Shown here: piece after piece, positions 49,702 through 56,020 of the stretch
Numbering within the stretch: position 1 is the stretch's first letter
Layout of the letters: each line of letters starts with the position of its first letter
Source: Eubacteriales bacterium
Lineage (GTDB): Bacteria > Bacillota > Clostridia > Lachnospirales > Lachnospiraceae
Direction: 5' to 3'
NCBI GenBank assembly: GCA_030524125.1
Contig: JAUNHB010000006.1
Span: 1 to 56,020 of the forward strand
DNA length: 56,020 nt
Notes under the pieces: model-generated
What the model was told of the DNA's origin: nothing
The model's database searches: none
The model's input: the letters and a program-made list of their open reading frames with translations, nothing else
Made by a program: the position numbers and the translations under genes

Positions 49702-50467
49702 TATGCGGCATGTGGAGATCCGTTACCACGGCAGACCGGCGGTGCGGGACGTCTCCCTGCGGATGGAGGAGGGAGAGATCCTCGGCATCGTGGGAGAATC
49801 CGGAAGCGGCAAGAGCACGCTGATCCGGGCGGCCATGGGGCTTCTCGGAACCGGAGGGGCGGTCACCGGAGGAACGATCGCCTACAGGGGACAGACTGTG
49901 ACAGGAGCAGCCCCCGACGTCCTGCGCCGGATGCGCGGCCCCGACATGGGAATGATCTTTCAGAACACCGGTGCGTCCCTCTGCCCGATCCGGACCATCG
50001 AGGATCAGCTCTACGAGAGCGTGACGCAGCATGAGAAGGCGCAGAAGGCGGAGATCCGCGCCCGGGCGCTGGAGCTTTTTTCCAAAATGCGCCTGACGGA
50101 CGGGGAGCGCATTTTAAAAAGCTATCCCTTCGAGCTGTCGGGGGGCATGAATCAGAGAGTCGGCATCATGCTGGCCATGGCGCTAAAGCCCAGGCTGCTC
50201 TTTGCGGACGAGCCCACCAGCGCGCTTGACGTGACCGTGCAGGCGCAGGTGGTGCGGGAGCTGATGGAAATGCGGAGGCTCTACGGCGCCGGGGTCGTCA
50301 TCGTCACCCACAATATCGGTGTGGTGGAGCGCATGGCGGACAAGGTCGCGGTCATGCACGAAGGGCGGATCGTAGAGTACGGCCCGAAGGAGGATGTGAT
50401 CGGCCATCCCCGGGAAGCCTATACGAAGAGGCTCATGGGCGCGGTGCTCCGCATCAGAAGAGGATAG
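49685..50467 (+). CDS. ABC importer 2: ATP-binding protein (DppD/NikD type)
   Basis: 260 residues. Walker A GESGSGKST, Q-loop MIFQNT, signature LSGGMNQR, Walker B LLFADE, PTSALDVT and VTHN. The long C-terminal Cys-rich extension of OppD is missing, as in NikD. It overlaps the permease gene by 17 bases and precedes the partner ATPase by 6. Confidence 0.92.
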   Translation: MDPLLDMRHVEIRYHGRPAVRDVSLRMEEGEILGIVGESGSGKSTLIRAAMGLLGTGGAVTGGTIAYRGQTVTGAAPDVLRRMRGPDMGMIFQNTGASLCPIRTIEDQLYESVTQHEKAQKAEIRARALELFSKMRLTDGERILKSYPFELSGGMNQRVGIMLAMALKPRLLFADEPTSALDVTVQAQVVRELMEMRRLYGAGVVIVTHNIGVVERMADKVAVMHEGRIVEYGPKEDVIGHPREAYTKRLMGAVLRIRRG

Positions 50468-50473
50468 AGGGAT

Positions 50474-51229
50474 ATGGAAAGACTTCTGGAGGTCAGAGAG
50501 TTAAAGAAAACCTTTTATAAAGAGAAGAAACCGTTCGTGGCGGTGGACCGGATCAGCTTTCATGTGGACCGGGGAGAATGTGTGGGACTGGTGGGAGAGA
50601 GCGGCTGCGGCAAGAGCACGACGGCCGGACTGATCACGCGGCTTTTGGACCCGGACGCGGGAAGCATCCTGCTGGACGGAGAAGAGATCCTGGACTGGAA
50701 GCCGAAGGACTGTAAGAAGCTGTACCGCAAGGTACAGATGATCTTCCAGACGCCGCAGGATTCCTTCGATCCCCGGCGCACGCTGGGGGACGGTATCCTG
50801 GAGAGCCTGCAAAATCAGGGGATGAAGCGGCGGGCGGCTGAGAAACGCATGTATGAGCTTCTGGAGATGGTGGATCTCGGCCGTGAATTTGCGAAGCGGC
50901 TGCCCCACGAGGTCAGCGGCGGCCAGTGCCAGCGGGCGGCCATCGCAAGGGCGCTGGCCCCGAACCCGGAGCTGCTCATCTGCGACGAGGCTACCAGCGC
51001 TCTGGACGTGACCGTACAGGCGCAGATCGCAGGGCTTCTGAAGAAGCTTCAGCGGGAGAGGGGGCTGTCCCTGCTGCTGATCTGCCACGATCTGGCGCTG
51101 GTGCAGCACCTTTGCAGCCGGATGCTCGTCATGTACGGGGGAGCCATCGTGGAGGAGGGCGCGCCGGATCAGGTGATCCAAAACCCGGCAGAGGAGTACA
51201 CAAAGCTTCTGGTGGAGTCGGCGTTTTAG
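50474..51229 (+). CDS. ABC importer 2: ATP-binding protein (DppF/NikE type)
   Basis: 251 residues. Walker A GESGCGKST, MIFQTPQDSFDPR, signature VSGGQCQR, Walker B LLICDE, ATSALDVT and ICHD. Together with the upstream subunit it powers importer 2. AGAGGGATAT lies just before ATG 50474. Confidence 0.92.
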   Translation: MERLLEVRELKKTFYKEKKPFVAVDRISFHVDRGECVGLVGESGCGKSTTAGLITRLLDPDAGSILLDGEEILDWKPKDCKKLYRKVQMIFQTPQDSFDPRRTLGDGILESLQNQGMKRRAAEKRMYELLEMVDLGREFAKRLPHEVSGGQCQRAAIARALAPNPELLICDEATSALDVTVQAQIAGLLKKLQRERGLSLLLICHDLALVQHLCSRMLVMYGGAIVEEGAPDQVIQNPAEEYTKLLVESAF

Positions 51230-51236
51230 GCAGGAC

Positions 51237-51257
51237 GGATCGCGCGTCTTACGATCC
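51237..51257 (+). promoter_or_regulatory. Small hairpin before the importer 2 binding protein gene
   Basis: GGATCG (51237-51242) pairs with CGATCC (51252-51257) with a 9-base loop, between the ATPase stop and the binding protein start. Confidence 0.35.
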
Positions 51258-51293
51258 TTGGAGAAAGAGACGGTGAAAAGAAAGGAAACCGAA

Positions 51294-52871
51294 ATGAAGA
51301 AAAGAAACAGATTGGAAAACATCGGGGCGGCGGCTCTGGCCGCGTGCCTGACGGCAGGACTGCTGGCGGGCTGCGGCGCTTCCGGCGGCGGAAGCGGGGA
51401 CGGCGCAGAGACGGACGGCGGGAAGGTATTCTACTACGGAGACACCACCTTCAACGCCGAGAACGACGAGTCGGACGTAAATCCCCACAACGGATATTCC
51501 GGCTGGGCCTGTATCCGCTACGGCATCGGGGAGACGCTGTTCAAATATTCAGATACGATGGAACTGGAGCCGTGGCTGGCCACCGGGTACGAAAATGTGG
51601 ATGAAACCACATGGGTCGTCACGCTCCGGGACGGCGTCTCCTTCACCAGCGGCAGAGCCATGGACGCGGAGGCCGTGAAGGAATGTCTGGAGCATCTGAC
51701 GGAGACTCACGAGAGGGCGAAGGGAGATCTGAAGATCGCGGACATCACGGCGGAGGGGCAGACGGTGACCATCCGGACGACGGAGCCTGTCCCGGCGCTT
51801 ATGAACTACCTGTCCGATCCTTACGGCTGTATCATCGACATGGAAGCCGGGATCACGGACGACGGAAACGTGTCGGGGACCGGGCCCTACCGGGCGACGC
51901 TGGTGGAGACGGACAAGGGACTGACTCTCGTGAAAAACGAAGATTACTGGGGCGGGGAGCCGAAGCTTGACACGATCTATGTGCAGACTATCAGCGACGG
52001 GGACACCATGACCATGGCCATGCAGTCCGGCGAGCTGGACGCGGCGTACGGGCTGCCTTACGCGAGCCTGCCGCTCTTTGAGGGCGAGCCATATACGATC
52101 TCCTCGGTGGAGACGTCCCGAAGCTTCTTCGGACAGATCAATTATGAGACGGAGGCCCTTCAGGACGCCGACGTGCGAGCGGCCATCGCGGGAGCCATCG
52201 ACAAGGAAAGCTTTGTGTCGGTGCTCATGGACGGCAACGGAAGCGCGGCGGTCGGTCCGTTCCCATCGAATTTTGCCTTCGGCGACAGCACGGTGACGGC
52301 GCAGCCCTACGATCCGGAGGCGTCGAAGGCGCTTCTGGCCAAAGCCGGATGGACCGATACGGACGGAGACGGCTATGTGGACAAGGACGGGGAGAAGCTG
52401 GTGATCCGGTGGCTGACCTACCCGAGCCGTCAGGAGCTTCCGCTTCTGGCGGAGAGCGCGCAGGCGTCCCTAAAGGAGATCGGCGTCGATGTGCAGGTGA
52501 ACTGCACGGCAAACCATCTGGACTATATCGAGAGCGGAGACTGGGATATTTACGCCAGCGCGTTCGTGACGGCGCCCACGGGCGACCCGGAATATTTCTT
52601 CACGACCCACTGTCTGGATACGTCTTCCAAGAACCGGGGAGGCTACCACAGCGACGAGCTGGAAGCGCTGGAGGCGCAGATGAGCGTCGCCTTTGACGAG
52701 GAGGAGAGAGCGGCGCTGGCCACGCAGATGAGCCAGGTGATCCTTGACGACAACGCGTTCCTCTTCGCGTCTCACTTAAGAATGTCCATCGTGTCGGGAG
52801 AGGGCGTCACCGGCCTGACCGCGCACCCGTGCGATTACTATGAGATCACGGCGGAGCTGGACAAGAATTAG
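51294..52871 (+). CDS. ABC importer 2: substrate-binding lipoprotein, family 5
   Basis: 525 residues from ATG 51294 (AAAGGAAA upstream; a longer frame from 51258 spoils the signal peptide). Lipobox LLAGC gives the lipidated Cys, followed by a Gly/Ser spacer. SBP_bac_5 motifs: YGIGETLFKYSDTMELEPWLATGYENVDETTWVVTLRDGVSFTSG, VSGTGPYRATL, NEDYWGGEPKLD, and VRAAIAGAIDKES. The resemblance to nickel-binding NikA-type proteins is general, not specific. It is the last gene of the importer 2 operon and convergent with the AraC gene. Confidence 0.9.
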   Translation: MKKRNRLENIGAAALAACLTAGLLAGCGASGGGSGDGAETDGGKVFYYGDTTFNAENDESDVNPHNGYSGWACIRYGIGETLFKYSDTMELEPWLATGYENVDETTWVVTLRDGVSFTSGRAMDAEAVKECLEHLTETHERAKGDLKIADITAEGQTVTIRTTEPVPALMNYLSDPYGCIIDMEAGITDDGNVSGTGPYRATLVETDKGLTLVKNEDYWGGEPKLDTIYVQTISDGDTMTMAMQSGELDAAYGLPYASLPLFEGEPYTISSVETSRSFFGQINYETEALQDADVRAAIAGAIDKESFVSVLMDGNGSAAVGPFPSNFAFGDSTVTAQPYDPEASKALLAKAGWTDTDGDGYVDKDGEKLVIRWLTYPSRQELPLLAESAQASLKEIGVDVQVNCTANHLDYIESGDWDIYASAFVTAPTGDPEYFFTTHCLDTSSKNRGGYHSDELEALEAQMSVAFDEEERAALATQMSQVILDDNAFLFASHLRMSIVSGEGVTGLTAHPCDYYEITAELDKN

Positions 52872-53779
52872 GGGAGGCGCGAAGCCTTTTGCCCTTCCTT
52901 TCCCGCCTCCGCCCGGACGATCCGCCGGTACTCTGTCGGCGTCACGCCCTTTTGCTCCCGGAATTTGCGGATGAAATAGCTGAAATTCGGGAAGCCTGCG
53001 GAGGCGGCGATCTGGGAGACGGAGAGCTCCGTGTCGGCAAGCAGCTGCGCGGCCTTCTGGATGCGGAACTCGTTGACGAAGGTCACGGGCGTCTTTCCCA
53101 GCTCCCGGTGAAACAGAGAGCAGAAATAGTTGGGGCTCATGTAGCAGAGCTGAGCCAGCGTCTGCAGGGAGATGGGGGACATATAATGCTCCTGAATATA
53201 GGAGAGAGCCAGCTTGAGCTGGTTCATGGGGGCGTTTTCCTTTAAGGGAGCGTCCGCCTCATAAAAAATATCGGCTTCAAACAGAAGCTCCAGAATATGA
53301 AGGATATGGAGTTTGATGCTCAGCAGGGCACATTTGGGAAGCGTGTGATACAGGCGCACGATCTCCCTCATGTGCCCTGAAATTTTGTCCGCCGTCCCGG
53401 CGGGAAGCGCGGGATCTCCGGAGGGAAACAAAAGCCGCTGCCCGGTGACGGGCCGGATGAAATTGTGCTGGCAGGCGTCGTAGTAGGAAAAATCCAGAAA
53501 ATCCGCCCGGAACACGACGGCGTGGTGCAGAGACGAGCCCACGGAACGGATCTCGTGGAGCTCCTGCGAGTTGATAAAGCAAAACTGCCCTTGCCGGAGC
53601 GTATAAGCCTTTCCGCGGACGGTCAGATGAAGGACGCCGTTCTCCACGTAGATCCACTCCAGCTCTTCATGCCAGTGCTGGCACACAAAGTAAAAACCAT
53701 TTTTATCCTGATGCGAATAGACCTGAAGGGGGAAGAAGGAGGTTCCGTGAGGAAGCTTCTCCTGAAGATCGTCGTTCAT
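52868..53779 (-). CDS. AraC-family regulator with cupin domain
   Basis: 303 residues. The N-terminal AraC-binding cupin (HWHEELEWIYVENGVLHLTVRGKAYTLRQGQFCFINSQELHEI) senses a small ligand, often a sugar; the C-terminal pair of HTHs (about 195-295) has PISLQTLAQLCYMSPNYFCSLFHRELGKTPVTFVNEFRI and SVSQIAASAGFPNFSYFIRKFREQKGVTPTEYRR. It is divergent from the GH13 glucosidase gene and probably activates it. Confidence 0.92.
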   Translation of the reverse strand: MNDDLQEKLPHGTSFFPLQVYSHQDKNGFYFVCQHWHEELEWIYVENGVLHLTVRGKAYTLRQGQFCFINSQELHEIRSVGSSLHHAVVFRADFLDFSYYDACQHNFIRPVTGQRLLFPSGDPALPAGTADKISGHMREIVRLYHTLPKCALLSIKLHILHILELLFEADIFYEADAPLKENAPMNQLKLALSYIQEHYMSPISLQTLAQLCYMSPNYFCSLFHRELGKTPVTFVNEFRIQKAAQLLADTELSVSQIAASAGFPNFSYFIRKFREQKGVTPTEYRRIVRAEAGKEGQKASRLP

Positions 53780-53830
53780 TGCGGCGGCTCCTTTATCGTA
53801 AGATCGTGTTATTGTTCCATAAGATACTGC

Positions 53831-53859
53831 AAGAAATTTCTTCTGTCATCTATTATACT
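53831..53859 (+). promoter_or_regulatory. Palindrome and -10 upstream of the glucosidase gene
   Basis: AAGAAATTTCTT (53831-53842) is a perfect 12-base palindrome at the expected -35 position of a -10-like TATACT (53854-53859), 34 bases before ATG 53894. No good -35 box is present, as expected for an activated promoter. Confidence 0.45.
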
Positions 53860-53893
53860 GGACAACAGAAAAAAGAGCAAGGGAGGACGACGG

Positions 53894-55519
53894 ATGGAGG
53901 AAAAATGGTGGATGAAAAGCGTGGTGTACCAGATCTATCCAAAGAGCTTCTGCGACAGCAACGGCGATGGGATCGGGGATCTGAACGGGATCCGCAGCAA
54001 GCTTCCGTATCTGGAGAGGCTGGGGGTGGACGTGCTCTGGCTCAGTCCGGTCTATGCGTCTCCGGGCGCGGACAACGGGTATGACATCTCCGATTATTAT
54101 GGGATCGATCCGGTGTTCGGCACGATGGAGGAGATGAAGCGGCTGATCGCGGAGTGTGAAGATCGTGGCATGAAGATCATCATGGATCTGGTGGTCAACC
54201 ACACGTCGGACGAGCACGCATGGTTTGTGGAGGCCAGAAAGTCGAAGGACAATCCCTATCGGGACTACTATATCTGGCGGCCGGGGACGCCGGGCGCGCC
54301 CCCAAACGAGCTTGCGTCGAACTTCGGCGGGAGCGCATGGGAATATTCCGAAGAAACGGGAGAGTATTACTTGCACTTCTACCACAAAAAGCAGCCGGAT
54401 CTCAACTGGGAAAATCCGGCCGTGCGAAAAGAGATCTGGAAGATGATGAATTATTGGATCGATCTTGGCGTCGGCGGCTTCCGCATGGACGTGATCGATC
54501 TGATCGGAAAGGATCCGGACCGCGGGATCAAGGAAAACGGGCCGAAGCTTCATGAGTATCTGCAGGAGATGAACCGGGAGACCTTCGGGAAAAAGGATCT
54601 CCTGACGGTGGGGGAATGCTGGGGAGCCACGCCGGAGATCGGAAGGCTTTACTCGGATCCGGAGCGCAGGGAGCTGAGCATGATCTTCCAGTTCGAGCAG
54701 ATCGCGCTGGATAAGGTTCCGGGAAAGCAGCGCTGGGATTTAAAGCCCCTGTATCTGCCGGATTTAAAGAAGGTGTTTTCCAAATGGCAGACGCAGATGG
54801 AGGGAAAGGGATGGAACAGCCTGTTCTGGAACAACCACGATCTGCCGAGGATCGTGTCCCGGTGGGGAGACGACGGAGCGTACCGGGTGGAATCCGCCAA
54901 GATGCTGGCGACGCTGCTGCACGGCATGAAAGGGACGCCCTACATTTATCAGGGCGAGGAGCTGGGCATGACCAACGCCGGATTTTCCCGCATTGAGGAT
55001 TTCTCCGATGTGGAGAGCAGAAACATGGCGCAGAGCAGAAGGGCGCTGGGATATTCGGAGGAAGATATCTTACGTTCGCTAAAGAAAAAGGCGAGAGACA
55101 ACGCGAGAACGCCCATGCAGTGGGACGACAGCCCGAAGGCGGGCTTTACATCCGGGGAGCCGTGGCTTCCCGTCAACCCCAACTGCCGGGAGATCAACGC
55201 GCGGCAGGCGCTGGCCGACGACGCTTCCGTCTTTTATCACTACCAGAAGCTGATCCGCCTCAGAAAAGAGGAGCCGATCCTCGTGCACGGAACGTACAGC
55301 CTCCTGCTTCCGGAGGATGAGCAGATCTACGCGTACACCCGCTCATGGCAGGGAAAAACGTGGCTGATCGTGTGCAACTTTTACGGAACGTGCGCATCCT
55401 TCTCCTACGAAGGAGAGGGAAGATGCGTCCTGTCCAACTATGAAACGGAGGAGCGCAGGGATCTGCGCCGGGTGACGCTGCGGCCCTACGAGGCAGGCAT
55501 CTACGAGCTCACAGAGTAG
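53894..55519 (+). CDS. GH13 alpha-glucosidase (oligo-1,6-glucosidase-like)
   Basis: 541 residues from ATG 53894 (GGGAGGACG upstream). GH13 conserved regions: DLVVNHTSDEH, GGFRMDVIDL with the nucleophile Asp, GECWG with the acid/base Glu, and WNNHDLPR with the third acid. MKSVVYQIYPKSFCDSNGDGIGDL and QPDLNWENPAVRKEIWKMM are typical of the oligo-1,6-glucosidase/trehalose-6-phosphate hydrolase branch (subfamily 31). No signal peptide, so it acts inside the cell on imported isomalto- or malto-oligosaccharides. The AraC regulator is divergent, and a GH36 galactosidase gene follows. Confidence 0.9.
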   Translation: MEEKWWMKSVVYQIYPKSFCDSNGDGIGDLNGIRSKLPYLERLGVDVLWLSPVYASPGADNGYDISDYYGIDPVFGTMEEMKRLIAECEDRGMKIIMDLVVNHTSDEHAWFVEARKSKDNPYRDYYIWRPGTPGAPPNELASNFGGSAWEYSEETGEYYLHFYHKKQPDLNWENPAVRKEIWKMMNYWIDLGVGGFRMDVIDLIGKDPDRGIKENGPKLHEYLQEMNRETFGKKDLLTVGECWGATPEIGRLYSDPERRELSMIFQFEQIALDKVPGKQRWDLKPLYLPDLKKVFSKWQTQMEGKGWNSLFWNNHDLPRIVSRWGDDGAYRVESAKMLATLLHGMKGTPYIYQGEELGMTNAGFSRIEDFSDVESRNMAQSRRALGYSEEDILRSLKKKARDNARTPMQWDDSPKAGFTSGEPWLPVNPNCREINARQALADDASVFYHYQKLIRLRKEEPILVHGTYSLLLPEDEQIYAYTRSWQGKTWLIVCNFYGTCASFSYEGEGRCVLSNYETEERRDLRRVTLRPYEAGIYELTE

Positions 55520-55524
55520 AGGAC

Positions 55525-55561
55525 TTTTGTATCATAGGAAAATACGTCCTATGATACAAAA
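55525..55561. terminator. Perfect 15-bp hairpin after the glucosidase gene
   Basis: TTTTGTATCATAGGA (55525-55539) and TCCTATGATACAAAA (55547-55561) pair fully around a 7-base loop, 6 bases after the stop codon. The symmetric T/A ends would allow termination in either direction. Confidence 0.6.
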
Positions 55562-55580
55562 ACGCTCCGCGAGGATCGCA

Positions 55581-55643
55581 CTGCGGCGGAATGGAATGAT
55601 GTCGCTGGCGCGACCCGCCGCAGGCGAAGAATCCTGCGCATTC
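55581..55643. repeat. Structured intergenic segment, nested inverted repeats
   Basis: CTGCGGCGG (55581-55589) pairs with CCGCCGCAG (55615-55623), with TCGC/GCGA (55602-55613) nested inside. AAGAAT and ATTCTT with a following T run come next. With the preceding hairpin it makes a chain of three stem-loops and may belong to a dispersed repeat; no second copy is seen in this window. Confidence 0.45.
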
Positions 55644-55653
55644 TTTTTAACGA

Positions 55654-55682
55654 TTGGGAACAGACCCGGGGCGCACTATAAT
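55654..55682 (+). promoter_or_regulatory. Promoter of the GH36 gene
   Basis: TTGGGA (55654-55659), 17-base spacer, TATAAT (55677-55682), 22 bases before ATG 55705. Confidence 0.6.
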
Positions 55683-55704
55683 GTGAGGCAGGAGGGACGA
55701 AGAA

Positions 55705-56020
55705 ATGGAGATCAGGTACAGAGAACAGGACAATATCTTTATCTTGGAAAACGAGAAGATCAGCTATGTGCTGCAGGTCGTCAAGGGACGGTATCTGATG
55801 CACTGCTATTTTGGAAAAAAACTGAAAAACTACGGAGGAAGCTGTAAAAACTGGCTTTACGACAGGGGCTTTTGCACGAATCCCGATGAGGAGGACAGAA
55901 CCTTTTCCCTGGATACCATGCTGAGCGAATACCCGGACTTCGGACAGGGCGACTACCGGCATCCAGCCTACCGGATGGAGTCGGAGGACGGGGATGGCGT
56001 CACCAGATTCTTCTATGATT
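55705..56020 (+). CDS. GH36 alpha-galactosidase, N-terminal part (cut by window end)
   Basis: ATG 55705 has AGGAGGG upstream. The 105 residues present match the start of the GH36 N-terminal beta-sandwich domain: a strand-rich opening (ILENEKISYVLQVVKGRYLMHCYFGKKL), YDRGFCTNPDEEDRTFSLDTMLSEYPDFGQGDYRHPAYRME. The catalytic barrel lies beyond the window. No signal peptide. With the GH13 glucosidase and AraC regulator it suggests use of raffinose-family or related oligosaccharides. Confidence 0.8.
   Translation, partial: MEIRYREQDNIFILENEKISYVLQVVKGRYLMHCYFGKKLKNYGGSCKNWLYDRGFCTNPDEEDRTFSLDTMLSEYPDFGQGDYRHPAYRMESEDGDGVTRFFYD

Noticed and set aside
53894-55519. Trehalose-6-phosphate hydrolase (treC)
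   Set aside because: Motifs also fit oligo-1,6-glucosidases, there is no phosphotransferase or TreR gene nearby, and the neighbour is a GH36 enzyme with an AraC regulator.

Overview
The window looks like a chromosomal segment of a GC-rich anaerobic Firmicute, most likely a gut Lachnospiraceae-type clostridium. This is inferred from gene content, not from any marker: two FtsX-type ABC transporters each beside a two-component system, a GHKL/LytTR pair, anaerobic corrin-ring enzymes (CbiD, CbiG, CbiA), an Fe-S flavoenzyme of the 2-enoate reductase group, strong AGGAGG ribosome sites and many 1-8 base gene overlaps. No rRNA, tRNA, CRISPR array or insertion sequence was seen.

Layout. 1-1539: tail of an Rpn-family nuclease gene and an XRE/TPR-like regulator. 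1536-6626: BceAB-like ABC transporter (minus) divergent from a LytTR response regulator and a GHKL sensor kinase; the kinase carries an apparent one-base frameshift in a T7 run. 6679-11648: second FtsX ABC transporter and an OmpR/HisKA pair (minus), with three 11-bp-phased direct repeats at the transporter promoter. 11877-12901: a QueD-like protein lacking the catalytic Cys and a Fur-family regulator with a non-standard start. 13089-18996: LysR regulator divergent from a four-gene operon (MFS carrier, TIM-barrel isomerase/dehydratase-like enzyme, Fe-S/FMN/FAD reductase, shikimate dehydrogenase), probably for shikimate- or quinate-like cyclic acids. 19006-22133: an AT-richer island with a 5'-truncated radical SAM gene, an HxlR regulator and an HTH-AAA-PDDEXK protein. 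22241-22732: an acetyltransferase.

22867-35333 is one long, tightly overlapping operon for late corrinoid biosynthesis: cobT, cbiD, cbiG, a cbiJ-cbiE-cbiT triple fusion, cbiA, cobU, cobS, a short second cobU-like gene, cobC, cbiB, cobO, then a DUF362 protein and truA. Several early ring-building steps (cobaltochelatase, CbiL, CbiH, CbiF, CbiC) and CbiP are absent here. 35330-40497: AI-2E family exporter, HD hydrolase, PflX-like radical SAM protein, and a LysR gene divergent from a PLP-dependent amino acid decarboxylase.

40575-52871 is the most system-like accessory region: a methyltransferase and LysR regulator, then two complete peptide/nickel-type ABC importers (each with one binding protein, two permeases and two ATPases). 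The methyltransferase promoter and the first importer promoter share a 22-bp element over the -35 box (21 of 22 bases identical), suggesting one regulon with the LysR protein as candidate regulator. 52868-end: AraC regulator divergent from a GH13 glucosidase, followed by the start of a GH36 alpha-galactosidase gene. A palindromic dispersed repeat occurs at about 4.4 kb and 42.4 kb.
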